A stretch of 64,000 nucleotides of DNA from Anaerolineae bacterium (GTDB lineage: Bacteria; Chloroflexota; Anaerolineae; Aggregatilineales; Phototrophicaceae). Positions 16,923 through 26,596 of the stretch are shown here, piece by piece. The notes beneath the pieces were generated by a model. That model saw only the letters and a program-made list of their open reading frames with translations, was not told where the DNA came from and searched no databases. A program made the translations under genes and the position numbers. The stretch spans positions 369,168-433,167 of the forward strand of contig JAJEAA010000028.1 of NCBI GenBank assembly GCA_022824365.1, given 5' to 3'. Each line of letters begins with the position of its first letter. Position 1 is the first letter of the stretch.

Positions 16923-16990
16923 GTATGGGCTTGTTTGTGCTGACCTGTTGATCGAACACTCACCCGCCCATACGGCGGGTTTTTTGCTTT
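16915..16990 (+). terminator. Attenuator terminator/antiterminator of the lysine operon
   Basis: ACCCGCC (16962-16968), loop CATAC and GGCGGGT (16974-16980), followed by a T-run, form a strong intrinsic terminator in front of lysW. GTATGGGC (16923-16930), immediately after the leader stop codon, is exactly complementary to GCCCATAC (16966-16973), which includes part of the terminator stem and all of its loop. The two pairings exclude each other. CCCA (16915-16918) can instead pair with TGGG (16926-16929), a protector-type hairpin. This is the classical four-segment attenuator layout. Confidence 0.75.
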
Positions 16991-17018
16991 TGAGCTTTGG
17001 AGATAGGGAGACAAGAAG

Positions 17019-17195
17019 ATGACAGCCGAAACGCCGCTCTGCCCGGAATGCGACGCCGAAGTGGAAATCCCGGACGATGCGATGGAGAACGAACTGATAG
17101 CCTGCGCTGAATGCGGCACAGAACTGGAAATCATGAACCTGGATCCAATTGAGTTGGAGTTGGCGCCCGAGGTCGAAGAGGACTGGGGAGAATAA
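17019..17195 (+). CDS. lysW: LysW amino-group carrier protein
   Basis: This 58-residue carrier protects the amino group of alpha-aminoadipate by forming an isopeptide with its C-terminal glutamate. Two zinc-binding CxxC pairs are seen (C8/C11, C29/C32). The very acidic chain ends EDWGE, the hallmark C-terminus. GGGAG at 17006-17010 sits 8 nt before the ATG. It is the first structural gene after the attenuator, 5 bp before lysX. It is too short for many gene-calling cutoffs. Confidence 0.95.
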   Translation: MTAETPLCPECDAEVEIPDDAMENELIACAECGTELEIMNLDPIELELAPEVEEDWGE

Positions 17196-17200
17196 AGCGC

Positions 17201-18079
17201 ATGCGCGTTGCTTTGCTGGTTACCCATATTCGCGCCGAAGAGAAGCTGATCCTGGCGGCGTTTAACAATCGCGGCATCAGCCCCGACATCATCCTCGACC
17301 GCGAGCTGAACTTCAACATTTCGCAAGGCGCGGAGCAGAAGGCGCCTTCCGGTATTGCCTGGCGCGATTATGACCTGGTCTTCGAGCGTTGCGTCAGCAC
17401 CTCGCGGGGGATGTATGCCTTGGCGGTGCTCAACAGTTGGAACCTGCGCAGCTTCAACACCTATGAGACGGCAGCCATCTGCAGCGACAAGCTGCGCACG
17501 AGCATCGCCTTGACGCGGCATGGTATTCCGCAGCCCCATACGCGGGTGGCTTTCACGCCGGATAGCGCGATGCAGGCGATCGAAGATGTCGAGTATCCGG
17601 CCGTGCTCAAGCCGGTGACGGGGTCATGGGGCCGGCTGCTGGCGCGCGTACACAATCGCGATAGCGCCGAAGCCATCCTGGAACATCGGCAAACGCTGGG
17701 CGATTACAATCATCATATCTATTACGTGCAAGAATACGTCGATAAACCCGGGCGCGATATCCGCGCCTTCGTCGTGGGCGACCGCACGATCGCGGCGATT
17801 TATCGGGCGTCGAATCACTGGATTACAAATACCGCTCGCGGCGGGCAGGCGACGAATTGTCCTGTGACCGAGCAGTTGAACGAGATTTGCGTGCGGGCGG
17901 CCGAGGCGGTTGGCGGCGGCATCTTGGCAATTGACCTGCTGGAAGACGCGGCGGGCAATTATGTCGTCAACGAGATCAATCACACGATGGAATTCCGCAA
18001 CAGCAGCGAGCCGACCGGCGTAGACATCGCACAGGAAGTCATTGATTTTGTCATTCGGCAGATCGAGGTCTTGGCATGA
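17201..18079 (+). CDS. lysX: LysW--alpha-aminoadipate ligase (RimK-like ATP-grasp)
   Basis: The enzyme (292 aa) couples alpha-aminoadipate to the C-terminal Glu of LysW using ATP. The ATP-grasp lysine segment AVLKPVTGSWGRLLARV, the RASNHWITNTARGGQA block and the metal-binding end YVVNEINHTMEFRNSSEPTG match the LysX/ArgX family. It overlaps lysY by ATGA. Motif reading alone does not separate LysX (lysine) from ArgX (arginine) or a dual enzyme. The neighbouring homocitrate synthase and homoaconitase favour lysine. Confidence 0.92.
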   Translation: MRVALLVTHIRAEEKLILAAFNNRGISPDIILDRELNFNISQGAEQKAPSGIAWRDYDLVFERCVSTSRGMYALAVLNSWNLRSFNTYETAAICSDKLRTSIALTRHGIPQPHTRVAFTPDSAMQAIEDVEYPAVLKPVTGSWGRLLARVHNRDSAEAILEHRQTLGDYNHHIYYVQEYVDKPGRDIRAFVVGDRTIAAIYRASNHWITNTARGGQATNCPVTEQLNEICVRAAEAVGGGILAIDLLEDAAGNYVVNEINHTMEFRNSSEPTGVDIAQEVIDFVIRQIEVLA

Positions 18080-19101
18080 TTCGAGCCGGTATCGTCGGCG
18101 GCAGCGGCTACACCGGCGGCGAGTTGCTGCGTCTGCTGCATTTCCACCCGCATGTCGAGGTGACGCAGATCACAAGCCGGGAACAAGCCGGACGCTACGT
18201 ACACACTGCGCATCCGAACATGCGCGGCGTCTCGAGATTGAAGTTCGCGCATCCCGATGCCTTAAAGGAATCTGACCTGCTGATATTGGCGCTGCCGCAT
18301 GGCGTGGCCGCGCGCAGTATTGAGCGTTACGCCGGGCTGGCGGACAAGCTGATCGACCTGTCGGCGGATTTCCGACTTGACGCGGCTGATGACTATGAGC
18401 GCTGGTATGGCGCGGCGCATCCGACGCCGGCCTGGCTCGAGCGTTTTGTCTATGGCTTGCCGGAGGTGAATCGAGCGCAACTTCGGGGCGCGGATTATGT
18501 GAGCGGCGTGGGCTGCAACGCGACGGCGGTGAATCTGGCGCTGCTTCCGCTGGCGCGCGCGGGCTTGCTGGAAGGCGCGATGATCGAGATCAAGGTCGGG
18601 TCTTCCGAGGGCGGCAACAAGAGCAACGCCGGCTCGCATCATCCCGTGCGCAGCGGCGCCGTCCGCACTTACAAGGCGACCGGGCATAGGCACATGGCGG
18701 AAATACAGATGGTATTGGGCTGTGAGCAGCCGATTCATTTTGCCGTCACGGCGATAGAGATGGTGCGCGGGGTGCATCTCCTGGCGCATTGCGCTCTTAA
18801 GGAGCACATGGTGGAGCGGGATATTTGGCGTCTTTACCGGGCGCAGTATCGCGATGAGCCCTTCGTTCGCTTGGTCAGCGGCAAGGTCGGTTTGCATCGG
18901 CTGCCGGAGCCGCGGGTGGTGGCCGGCACGAATTATTGCGATATCGGCTTTGAGCTGGCGGAAGACGGCCGGCATCTGGTGCTCATCGCGGCGCTGGACA
19001 ATCTGGGCAAGGGCGCGGCGGGCAGCGCGACGCAATCATTGAATCTCATGTATGGTTTTGATGAGAGGACCGGGCTCGAGTTCCCGGGCGTTTATCCGTA
19101 G
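18076..19101 (+). CDS. lysY: LysW-gamma-aminoadipyl-6-phosphate reductase
   Basis: This 341-residue NADPH-dependent reductase is homologous to ArgC. The N-terminal nucleotide-binding loop is GIVGGSGYTGGELLRLL, and the catalytic cysteine lies in VSGVGCNATAVNLAL (C147). GSSEGGNKSNAGSHHP and LDNLGKGAAGSATQSLNLM are also typical. It reduces the acyl-phosphate made by LysZ to the semialdehyde while the substrate stays on LysW. The ATGA overlap with lysX and a 13-bp gap to lysZ place it firmly in the operon. Confidence 0.93.
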   Translation: MIRAGIVGGSGYTGGELLRLLHFHPHVEVTQITSREQAGRYVHTAHPNMRGVSRLKFAHPDALKESDLLILALPHGVAARSIERYAGLADKLIDLSADFRLDAADDYERWYGAAHPTPAWLERFVYGLPEVNRAQLRGADYVSGVGCNATAVNLALLPLARAGLLEGAMIEIKVGSSEGGNKSNAGSHHPVRSGAVRTYKATGHRHMAEIQMVLGCEQPIHFAVTAIEMVRGVHLLAHCALKEHMVERDIWRLYRAQYRDEPFVRLVSGKVGLHRLPEPRVVAGTNYCDIGFELAEDGRHLVLIAALDNLGKGAAGSATQSLNLMYGFDERTGLEFPGVYP

Positions 19102-19114
19102 AGGTCGAATAGCG

Positions 19115-19924
19115 ATGTCGGGCGGAGACTTATTGGTGGTGAAATTAGGCGGCGGCGAGGGGCTGGACGCGGCGGCCGCTTGCAGCGATTTGGCCGGCAT
19201 CGCGGCGGAGCGATCGCTGGTGGTGGCGCACGGCGTAAGCGCAGCGATGAATCGGCTATGCGCCGAGCGCGGGGTTACGGTGCAATCGCTGACTTCGCCT
19301 ACCGGGCACAGTTCGCGTTACACGCCGCCTGAAGTGCGCGATATCTATGTACACGCGGCGCGGCAAGTCAATGATGAGATCGTGGCGGCGCTGGATCTGC
19401 GCGGCGTCTGCGCTCGGGGATTCAGCCGCGAGCACGTCGTCCTGCGAGGAGAACGCAAGCGAGCGATCCGCGCGATAGCGAATGGGCGGATCCGCATGGT
19501 GCGCGATGACCACAGCGGTACGATACGACAGGTGGATAGCGCGATCTTGAATGAATCAATCAGGGTTAACCATGTGCCGGTGCTGCCGCCGATGGCGACA
19601 AGCGACGATGGCTTGCTGAATATCGATGGCGACCGGGCGGCAGCGGCGGTGGCCGGCGCTATGGGGGCGGATACTTTGGTCATTTTGAGCAATGTGCGCG
19701 GCTTGTATCGCGAGTTTCCCGATGAATACAGTTTTGTCAGCCGGGTCGAGTTTGCTCAACTGGACAAAGCGCTGAACTGGGCGCAAGGGCGGATGAAACG
19801 GAAAGTGCTGGCGGCGCAGGAGGCGCTGACGCAAGGCCTTAGACTCGTCATCATCGCGGATGGCCGCGGAAGTAATGCTGTGTCCCGGGCTTTGGCAGGT
19901 GAAGGAACATGGTTCACAAGATGA
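19115..19924 (+). CDS. lysZ: LysW-gamma-aminoadipate 6-kinase
   Basis: The kinase (269 aa) belongs to the amino acid kinase family (ArgB homologue). LVVKLGGGEGLD opens the ATP site. PTGHSSRYTPPEVRDIY and the long basic stretch REHVVLRGERKRAIRAI are typical of LysZ, where basic residues contact acidic LysW. NIDGDRAAAAVAGAMGADTLVILSNVRGLYR closes the fold. The ATG at 19115 is preferred; an upstream in-frame extension overlaps lysY and precedes the kinase motif by too much. Confidence 0.93.
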   Translation: MSGGDLLVVKLGGGEGLDAAAACSDLAGIAAERSLVVAHGVSAAMNRLCAERGVTVQSLTSPTGHSSRYTPPEVRDIYVHAARQVNDEIVAALDLRGVCARGFSREHVVLRGERKRAIRAIANGRIRMVRDDHSGTIRQVDSAILNESIRVNHVPVLPPMATSDDGLLNIDGDRAAAAVAGAMGADTLVILSNVRGLYREFPDEYSFVSRVEFAQLDKALNWAQGRMKRKVLAAQEALTQGLRLVIIADGRGSNAVSRALAGEGTWFTR

Positions 19925-21087
19925 TCGAAACAAGCAGGCTTTTTGAGTTGGAAGACCGGCTTGGCTCGGGCGCTTACGGCAAACGGCCGACGGCGCTCGT
20001 GCGAGGCGAAGGCGTCTACGTTTGGGATGTCACGGGCCGGCGCTATCTGGATGCCACGAGCGGGCAAGGCGTGGCCGCCCTTGGTCATTGCCATCCGGCG
20101 GTAGCGAGCGCCATCAATGAACAAGCTGGAACGCTGGTTTCGATTCACGAGTCTTTCTACAACGACCGGCGGGCGGAGTTGCTCGCTTTGCTGGATAGCA
20201 TTATGCCAGCCGATCTCAGCCATTTCTTTTTGTGCAACAGCGGCGCAGAAGCGATTGAGGGCGCGCTGAAAGTGGCGAAATTGCTGACCGGGCGGAGCGG
20301 CATTGTGGCGGCGAAACGCGCGTTTCACGGCCGGACGACCGGCGCGCTTTCGATGACCTGGACGCCGAAATATCGCAAGCCGTTTCAAGATTGGCTGCCG
20401 CGGGTTGAGCATGTCGCTTTCAATGATATCGCGGCCGCGCGGGATGCCATCACGACGGAAACGGCGGCGGTCGTGGTCGAGAGCGTGCAAGGCGAAGGCG
20501 GCGTGCATCCGGCTGAGGTCGACTACTTGCAAGCGTTGCGCGATCAATGCGACAAGACCGGTGCGATGCTGATCATCGACGAAATTCAGACCGGATTCGG
20601 CCGGACAGGAAAGTGGTTCGGCTTCGAGCATGCCGGCATCGTGCCGGACATAGTGGCGCTGGCAAAGGCGATCGGCGGGGGCTTGCCGATGGGCGCGGTC
20701 TGTTGGCGGGCTGCGCACGGGCAGATTGACCGGGCGACGCATGGCAGCACTTTTGGCGGCAATCCGCTAGCTTGCGCCGCAGCGATTGCGACGCTCACAA
20801 CGATTCGCGATGAAGGGCTGGTCGAACGGACGCAAGCCAATGGCGGCTGGCTGCTTGACAAACTGGAAGCGCTTGACTTAAGCGGCGCGCGCGCCATAAG
20901 GGGGCGGGGCCTGATGGTCGGGCTGGAGTTGCGCGGTCGGGTGACGCCGGTTTTGAAAGCGCTGCAGGAATGCGGCGTATTGGCGTTGCCGGCCGGGCTA
21001 AATACCTTGCGTTTGCTGCCGCCCTTGGTCATCAGCCGCGATGAACTGGGACAGGTAGTCGGCGCAATTGATCAGGTACTGGGCTGA
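19909..21087 (+). CDS. lysJ: LysW-gamma-lysine aminotransferase
   Basis: The 392-residue class III PLP aminotransferase converts LysW-bound aminoadipate semialdehyde to LysW-lysine. CNSGAEAIEGALKVAKL binds PLP phosphate, LIIDEIQTGFGRTGKWFGFEHAGIVPD carries the PLP-binding Asp, and LAKAIGGGLPMGAV carries the Schiff-base lysine (K253). The start overlaps lysZ: ATG 19909 (AGGTG 7 nt upstream) or ATG 19921, which would give the ATGA overlap usual in this operon. Confidence 0.92.
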   Translation: MVHKMIETSRLFELEDRLGSGAYGKRPTALVRGEGVYVWDVTGRRYLDATSGQGVAALGHCHPAVASAINEQAGTLVSIHESFYNDRRAELLALLDSIMPADLSHFFLCNSGAEAIEGALKVAKLLTGRSGIVAAKRAFHGRTTGALSMTWTPKYRKPFQDWLPRVEHVAFNDIAAARDAITTETAAVVVESVQGEGGVHPAEVDYLQALRDQCDKTGAMLIIDEIQTGFGRTGKWFGFEHAGIVPDIVALAKAIGGGLPMGAVCWRAAHGQIDRATHGSTFGGNPLACAAAIATLTTIRDEGLVERTQANGGWLLDKLEALDLSGARAIRGRGLMVGLELRGRVTPVLKALQECGVLALPAGLNTLRLLPPLVISRDELGQVVGAIDQVLG

Positions 21088-21090
21088 GCG

Positions 21091-22143
21091 ATGAAAGCGA
21101 TAAGCGACGGGGCCGCAGAGAGGCTGCTGCGCGACTTGGTGGCGATTCCCAGCCCCTCTTGCCATGAGGCGGAGGCGGCCGCTTTCCTTGTCGACTGGAT
21201 GCGCGCAAATGCATTCGACGAAGCCTTCGTCGATGAGATCGGCAATGCGGTTGGGATCGTGGGTCACGGCGCGCGCGAGGTTGTTCTGCTGGGGCATATT
21301 GATACCTTCGCCGGTTTTCCGGCGGTTCGCTGCGAGGAGCGCAACTTATACGGGCGCGGCGCGGTTGACGCCAAGGGACCGCTGTGCGCCTTCGCGGCCG
21401 CGGCTCAGCGCGCTGATATCGCCGACGACCTGCGCGTTGTAGTCATCGGCGCGGTGGAAGAAGAAGCGGCGACGAGCCGGGGCGCGCGTCACGCGTTGGC
21501 GCAATACCAGCCGGAGTTTTGCGTCATCGGCGAGCCGTCGCGGTGGGACCGCGTCACGTTGGGATACAAGGGGCGTCTGCTGCTGGATTGGCGCTGGGAA
21601 GGCGGACTGGCGCATAGCGCTGGCGATTCGCCCAGCCCGGCGGAGCGCGCGCTCGACTATTGGCAGGCGGTGCAGGCGCGCTGCCGCGATTACAATCAGG
21701 AACGCGATTCCATATTCGGCCGGCTGGATGCCTCGCTGCGCGATATCAACACCTGGCAGGATGGCGTCAATGGCGTCGCCGAAATGACTATCGGCTTGCG
21801 CCTGCCGCCGGGGATTGATCCGGCCGTCTTAGGCGAGCGGATGCCGGACGCAAATGGCGCAAGGGTGGTGGCCCGCGGACCGGAAAGCGCTTTCACCGGC
21901 GACCGCAACAGCGAACTGAGTCGCCTCTTCCGCCGCGCGATAAGAGCGGCTGGCGGCGTCCCTCGCTTCGTTTACAAGACCGGCACCTCGGATATGAACG
22001 TGGTGGGGCCGGTATGGAATTGCCCGATTCTGGCTTATGGTCCCGGCGATTCGGCGCTGGATCATACACCGCATGAGCATATTGACCTGGACGAGTATCT
22101 GCGGACGATAGAGGTTTTGACCCGAGTGCTTGAGAGCATTTAG
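21091..22143 (+). CDS. lysK: LysW-lysine hydrolase (M20 metallopeptidase family)
   Basis: The 350-residue enzyme releases lysine from LysW. M20 signatures are [10 protein letters not shown] (H69, D71), [12 protein letters not shown] (D93), [15 protein letters not shown] (E123/E124) and [10 protein letters not shown] near the C-terminus. [11 protein letters not shown] and [16 protein letters not shown] agree with LysK/ArgE-like hydrolases. It starts 3 bp after lysJ and closes the LysW part of the pathway, recycling free LysW. Confidence 0.92.
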   Translation: MKAISDGAAERLLRDLVAIPSPSCHEAEAAAFLVDWMRANAFDEAFVDEIGNAVGIVGHGAREVVLLGHIDTFAGFPAVRCEERNLYGRGAVDAKGPLCAFAAAAQRADIADDLRVVVIGAVEEEAATSRGARHALAQYQPEFCVIGEPSRWDRVTLGYKGRLLLDWRWEGGLAHSAGDSPSPAERALDYWQAVQARCRDYNQERDSIFGRLDASLRDINTWQDGVNGVAEMTIGLRLPPGIDPAVLGERMPDANGARVVARGPESAFTGDRNSELSRLFRRAIRAAGGVPRFVYKTGTSDMNVVGPVWNCPILAYGPGDSALDHTPHEHIDLDEYLRTIEVLTRVLESI

Positions 22144-22158
22144 AAGATTGGTTGGCCG

Positions 22159-23310
22159 ATGCACAGACGAGAGATACCGGCAGGCGGATTCCACTTTATC
22201 GATTCCACCCTGCGCGAGGGCGAGCAATTCCGCGGCACGCATTTCACACTCGAAGACAAGCGCGAGATCGCCGCGCTGCTGGATCAATTCGGTGTGGAAT
22301 ATATGGAGCTGTCGACGCCGATTGCCAGCCCGCAGAGCGCTAAAGCCGTCCGAGCGATCGCCGATATGCCGCGGCGCTTCAAGTTGTTGACGCATATTCG
22401 CGCCAACTTGGACGATGCGAAGCTGGCGGTTGACTGCGGCATAGACGGCGCGGATGTCTACATAGGCACCTCGAATTACATGCGCGAATACAGCCACGGC
22501 AAAAGCCTGGAACAGGTCATTGAGATCGGGCAGGAGGTCATCGCCTTCCTGCGAGCGAACAAAGTAGAAACGCGCTTCAGCACTGAAGACACCTTCCGCA
22601 GCAACTTCGCCGATGTGATGACGGTATATCGCGCGATGGACCTGGCCGGCGTCGACCGCGTCGGCGTCGCCGATACGGTTGGCATTGCCGACCCGCTGCA
22701 GACCTACAACTTGATTTCGAACCTGCGCGATGTGGTCGGTTGCGACATAGAGTTTCATGGGCACAATGACAGCAGTTGCGCCGTCGCCAACGCCTTCAGC
22801 GCTTTGCAGGCGGGCGCGACGCATATTGACACGACTGTTCTCGGTATCGGCGAACGCAACGGCATCACCGCCATGGGCGCCTTGATCGCTCGCCTTTATA
22901 CCTACGATCGCGCCTTGGTCGAAAAGTATGATCTGCCCTTGCTCGCGGAGATTGAAGGCCTGGTTGCGGAAAAGCTGGGCATTGATATCCCGTTCAACAC
23001 GCCGATCACTGGCGCGGTGGCTTTCCATCACAAAGCCGGCGTCCACACCAAAGCTGTGCTCAACAACCCCGTCACCTACGAGGTGATTGATCCGAAAGAC
23101 TTTGGCATGTCGCGGATAATCGATGTGGCGCATCGCTTGGTGGGGCGCAACGCCATTCGCGACCGCGCCAACGGTCTGGGCATTGATCTAGGCGAAGACG
23201 CGCTGCAATCGGTGACGGCGCAGGTCAAGTCGCTGGCGGATGAACAACAAATCACCGCCGCTGATGTCGATCGAATTTTGGGCGAGACGATATTGCCAAT
23301 CGACGACTAA
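22159..23310 (+). CDS. hcs: Homocitrate synthase
   Basis: The 383-residue enzyme condenses acetyl-CoA with 2-oxoglutarate, the first step of alpha-aminoadipate lysine synthesis. FHFIDSTLREGEQF holds the metal-binding Asp and catalytic Arg/Glu (R19, E20). DIEFHGHNDSSCAVANA has the HxH metal ligands, and TTVLGIGERNGITAMGALIA follows. The C-terminal third matches homocitrate synthase length and lacks a LeuA-type LeuA-dimer regulatory domain. It lies 15 bp after lysK. Isopropylmalate synthase or citramalate synthase are less likely in this context. Confidence 0.9.
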   Translation: MHRREIPAGGFHFIDSTLREGEQFRGTHFTLEDKREIAALLDQFGVEYMELSTPIASPQSAKAVRAIADMPRRFKLLTHIRANLDDAKLAVDCGIDGADVYIGTSNYMREYSHGKSLEQVIEIGQEVIAFLRANKVETRFSTEDTFRSNFADVMTVYRAMDLAGVDRVGVADTVGIADPLQTYNLISNLRDVVGCDIEFHGHNDSSCAVANAFSALQAGATHIDTTVLGIGERNGITAMGALIARLYTYDRALVEKYDLPLLAEIEGLVAEKLGIDIPFNTPITGAVAFHHKAGVHTKAVLNNPVTYEVIDPKDFGMSRIIDVAHRLVGRNAIRDRANGLGIDLGEDALQSVTAQVKSLADEQQITAADVDRILGETILPIDD

Positions 23311-24614
23311 TCAGCGGTTGCGACTTTGGCGATGGCGCGCGGTTCCTCCATAGGAAAGATAAAAACCAGAATCGAGAGCAAGCCGGCCAGGGCGAAGATG
23401 CTGAAGGTCAGTTCGAAGCTGGCGGCGTCGACGAGCCAACCGGCGATGATCGGCGCGAATACCGTCACCGGCGCGACCAAGGTGTTGGCCATGCCGATGT
23501 AAAAGGGACGCTCGGCAACGGAACAGAACTGCACTGTTATCGTCATGATCGTCGTCCATTGCGTGGCGTTGACGATGCCGGTCAGCGCGAAGACCGCGTA
23601 GAACCAGGCGACATCCGTCGCCGTCAGCGCGATAAAGATCCCAAGCACGGTCAGCAAATTGGCCGTGATCAGCACGCGGCGATGCCCCCAGCGGTCGCCA
23701 ATCCAGCCGACGACGGCGCTGCTCAAGGTGTTCGACAGGAGCAAGACGCTGGTCATGATGCCGACAAGTTCCGGCGACATGTCGAAGCGGCGGATGCCGA
23801 AGATGGTGTAGAACGAGATCACGGTCAGACTGAGAGACGTTAAGCAGCGAGCGACCAAGAACCAACGGAAATTGTCATTCGCGCGCAAGATCTGGCGGAG
23901 ACGCCGGCCAAAATCGCGCCAATTCAAACGTTCGGCAACATCGGCAGGCGCGCTCTTGGTTTCGTAAGTCCAGGCGAGGAAGAAGAATGAAAGAACCAGG
24001 CTGAGGCCGGACAAGAAGTAGAGGAACGAAAAGCTGATCGGATACTCGAGCTGCTTAAGAATCAAGCTGGCAAGGAGCGCGCCGCCTGCGCCAAAGAGAT
24101 TGACAGCGGCCGATTGCGCCCCGAAGAAGGCGCCTAGCCGATGGGCGGGCATGATCTTGCTGATCATACTTTGCCAGGGGGTGCCGGTGAAGCCGCCGCC
24201 GAGCGATTGCACAGCGAGCAGAATCAAGGTCAGGATGAGCGCGGCGTCAGCGCCGATCGTGGGCAGGGCGAGCGCGACCAAGGCCAGACCGAAGTACGGC
24301 AATCGTTCAAAGAGAGTCGTCACTAGCACCATCGGTTTGAAGCGGCTCAAGCCGGCGACATAACTGGAAGTCAGTAATTGCGGGATTTGCCAGCCGATAT
24401 GAAAGAGGGCGGCGACAAAACCGATGAGCGCGGTCGAGTCGGTCAAGTAGGACAGGAAGAGCGGGATTATGGTAACATAGGAAGCTAAACCCATGATGCC
24501 AAACCCGAAGAAAGCGCCATCCAGAATGTTCACCGCGGCATTGTGACGAAGCTTGCTGTTTTGATCGGGTGGCAACATGTCGTTCTTGTTCGCGGCTGGA
24601 TGCCAAAGCGTCAT
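23307..24614 (-). CDS. MFS transporter inside the lysine cluster
   Basis: The 435-residue polytopic protein has about 12 spans. Its stop overlaps the homocitrate synthase stop by 4 bp, and it is divergent from lysT. Features include a first span after [18 protein letters not shown] and a soluble loop near residues 215-240 ([21 protein letters not shown]). The substrate cannot be read. The start may be ATG 24614 or, with a 12-residue shorter protein, ATG 24578. Location suggests, but does not prove, export of lysine or another amino acid. It is an inversion or insertion into an otherwise co-directional cluster. Confidence 0.8.
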   Translation of the reverse strand: MTLWHPAANKNDMLPPDQNSKLRHNAAVNILDGAFFGFGIMGLASYVTIIPLFLSYLTDSTALIGFVAALFHIGWQIPQLLTSSYVAGLSRFKPMVLVTTLFERLPYFGLALVALALPTIGADAALILTLILLAVQSLGGGFTGTPWQSMISKIMPAHRLGAFFGAQSAAVNLFGAGGALLASLILKQLEYPISFSFLYFLSGLSLVLSFFFLAWTYETKSAPADVAERLNWRDFGRRLRQILRANDNFRWFLVARCLTSLSLTVISFYTIFGIRRFDMSPELVGIMTSVLLLSNTLSSAVVGWIGDRWGHRRVLITANLLTVLGIFIALTATDVAWFYAVFALTGIVNATQWTTIMTITVQFCSVAERPFYIGMANTLVAPVTVFAPIIAGWLVDAASFELTFSIFALAGLLSILVFIFPMEEPRAIAKVATAD

Positions 24615-24715
24615 TCTATCAGAGAATTGCCTTTGCCAAGATAGGAACCTGCCGTCATCCCGCGCCCAATTTCGCTAGCGACAGGGCGCCGACGTTCAAG
24701 CTGGAATCCGCAAAT

Positions 24716-26005
24716 ATGTCCATGACCTTAACCGAAAAATTATTGGCCCGAGCCAGCGGACGCGACAGTGTCAAACCGGGCGAGATCGTTATTGTCGAGC
24801 CGGATGTCGTGCTCAGCCACGACAATACCGCCGCGATCGCGACAATCTTCCGGCAACTGCCGACGGCAACGGTGAAGTATCCCGACCGGCTGGCGGTCAC
24901 GCTGGATCATGCCGCGCCGCCGCCGACAGCGAAACATGCGCGGAATCACGCGGAGATCCGGCAATTCGTCCGCGAGCAGGGCATCGGCAATTTCTATGAA
25001 GTCGGGCGCGGGATCTGCCATCAGGTACTCTGCGAAGAAGGCGTCATCGGTCCCGGCATGACTTTGCTAGGGGCGGACAGCCATAGCCCGCATTATGGCT
25101 GGCTGGGCGCGTTTGGCGCGGGCATCGGACGCAGCGAGGCGGCGGCGCTTTGGGCTACCGGGCAGTTGTGGCTGCGCGTCCCCGACGCCATGCGCGTCAC
25201 CATAAACGGCAGCCTGGAAACGGGCGTGACCGCGAAAGACCTGACGATAAACCTGATTGGTCAGCTGTCGTCCGAGGGCGCTGCGTATATGGCCGTCGAG
25301 TTCGCCGGCGAGGGTTTGGCTCGCTTGACGCCGGATTCGCGGGCAGTATTGACCAATATGATGGCGGAGATGGGCGCCAAGAACGCCTGCATGACGCCCG
25401 ACGAGGTCACCTGGGCTTGGCTAAGCGAGACGCTCGAACGGACGCGCCCGCAGGATAGTCAAGAGCGCCTGGACTTTTTCCGCGACCGAGCGCTGTATCC
25501 TGATTTCGACGCGGAATACGCCATTGAGCATGAGCTCGATTTGGGCGAAGTTGAGCCGATGGTATCCTGCCCGCACACGGTAGACAACGTAAGGCCGCTT
25601 TCGTCAGTGGCGAGGACGCGCGTCGATGTGGGTTTTATCGGCACCTGCACCAACGGGCGACTGGAAGATATCGCCAGCGCGGCCGCTGTGGCGCGGGGGA
25701 AGCGGCTCAAGGCGCGCTTGCTGGTCATCCCGGCTTCGTCAATGGTGCTGCGTGACGCCGCCGCCGCGGGCTACATCGCTGACCTTGTTGATGCGGGGGC
25801 GACCATCGGGACGCCGGGCTGCGGTCCCTGCATGGGCAATCACATGGGTGTTTTGGCGCCGGGCGAAGTTTGCATCAGCAGCGCTAATCGAAATTTTCGC
25901 GGGCGCATGGGCGAGCGCGATGCCGAAATATACCTGGCGAATCCGGCGGTGGTGGCGGCCAGTTGTGTGGCGGGCCGGCTCATCCATCCGGCCGACCTGG
26001 CTTGA
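24716..26005 (+). CDS. lysT: Homoaconitase large subunit
   Basis: The protein (429 aa) is an aconitase-family Fe-S dehydratase. It contains [25 protein letters not shown], the first cluster cysteine in [14 protein letters not shown], and the CxxC cysteines in [15 protein letters not shown], then [10 protein letters not shown]. It interconverts homocitrate and homoisocitrate with LysU. The ATG at 24716 (or 24722) starts the conserved region; the upstream in-frame extension crosses the divergent MFS promoter. Isopropylmalate dehydratase LeuC is the alternative, but the lysine neighbours favour LysT. Confidence 0.87.
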   Translation: MSMTLTEKLLARASGRDSVKPGEIVIVEPDVVLSHDNTAAIATIFRQLPTATVKYPDRLAVTLDHAAPPPTAKHARNHAEIRQFVREQGIGNFYEVGRGICHQVLCEEGVIGPGMTLLGADSHSPHYGWLGAFGAGIGRSEAAALWATGQLWLRVPDAMRVTINGSLETGVTAKDLTINLIGQLSSEGAAYMAVEFAGEGLARLTPDSRAVLTNMMAEMGAKNACMTPDEVTWAWLSETLERTRPQDSQERLDFFRDRALYPDFDAEYAIEHELDLGEVEPMVSCPHTVDNVRPLSSVARTRVDVGFIGTCTNGRLEDIASAAAVARGKRLKARLLVIPASSMVLRDAAAAGYIADLVDAGATIGTPGCGPCMGNHMGVLAPGEVCISSANRNFRGRMGERDAEIYLANPAVVAASCVAGRLIHPADLA

Positions 26006-26019
26006 GTTGGAGCAGCGTT

Positions 26020-26511
26020 ATGACGAGGACCGCGCACCGCGTTTGGAAATACGGCGACAATGTGAATACTGATGTTATTTTTCCGGGCAAGTACACGTAC
26101 ACCGTGAGCCAGGACTCGGAAGAATTGGCGCGCCATGCGCTTGAAGACCTGGACCCGGACTTTGCGGATGGCGTCCGGCCGGGCGATGTGATTGTGGCCG
26201 GGCGGAACTGGGGCAATGGCAGCAGCCGCGAACAGGCGGTGACCTGTTTGGTTGCGGCTGGCGTTCATGCCGTCATCGCGAGTAGCTTCGCGCGGATTTA
26301 TTATCGCAATGCGATTAACAACGGGCTGCTGGTCATCGAATGCGCGGAGCTTGCCGACGCGGTTGAGACGGACGCGCTGATTGAGATTGACCTGGCTGAG
26401 AATCGGCTGTATGCCGCGGGCGAGGTTTTCAGCTTTCCGGCTCTTCCGGAGCAAGTACGGGAGATCGTTGCGGCGGGCGGGATAATTCCCTATTTGCGGG
26501 GGCAAGTTTAA
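26020..26511 (+). CDS. lysU: Homoaconitase small subunit
   Basis: The 163-residue swivelling-domain subunit has [22 protein letters not shown], the specificity loop region, and [16 protein letters not shown], the substrate-binding Ser-Arg motif. It lies 14 bp after lysT. Homologues of this size include LeuD and the archaeal-type homoaconitase small subunit. The chosen start, ATG 26020, directly precedes the conserved N-terminus; upstream in-frame codons lie inside lysT. Confidence 0.87.
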   Translation: MTRTAHRVWKYGDNVNTDVIFPGKYTYTVSQDSEELARHALEDLDPDFADGVRPGDVIVAGRNWGNGSSREQAVTCLVAAGVHAVIASSFARIYYRNAINNGLLVIECAELADAVETDALIEIDLAENRLYAAGEVFSFPALPEQVREIVAAGGIIPYLRGQV

Positions 26512-26596
26512 GCGAGAAATCCTAAGGTCCAAGCGTGATTTTCTTTCCGTTAGGTTGTAGTATCAGCGTTGATTCCCAGTTATCCTTGGAGTTTCC

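Noticed and set aside
16860..17022. Longer plus-strand frame starting at 16858 and crossing the terminator
   Set aside because: It reads MDKANMLCHTQARR and runs through the terminator and lysW ribosome site with no family resemblance; the 14-codon lysine-rich frame explains the region better.
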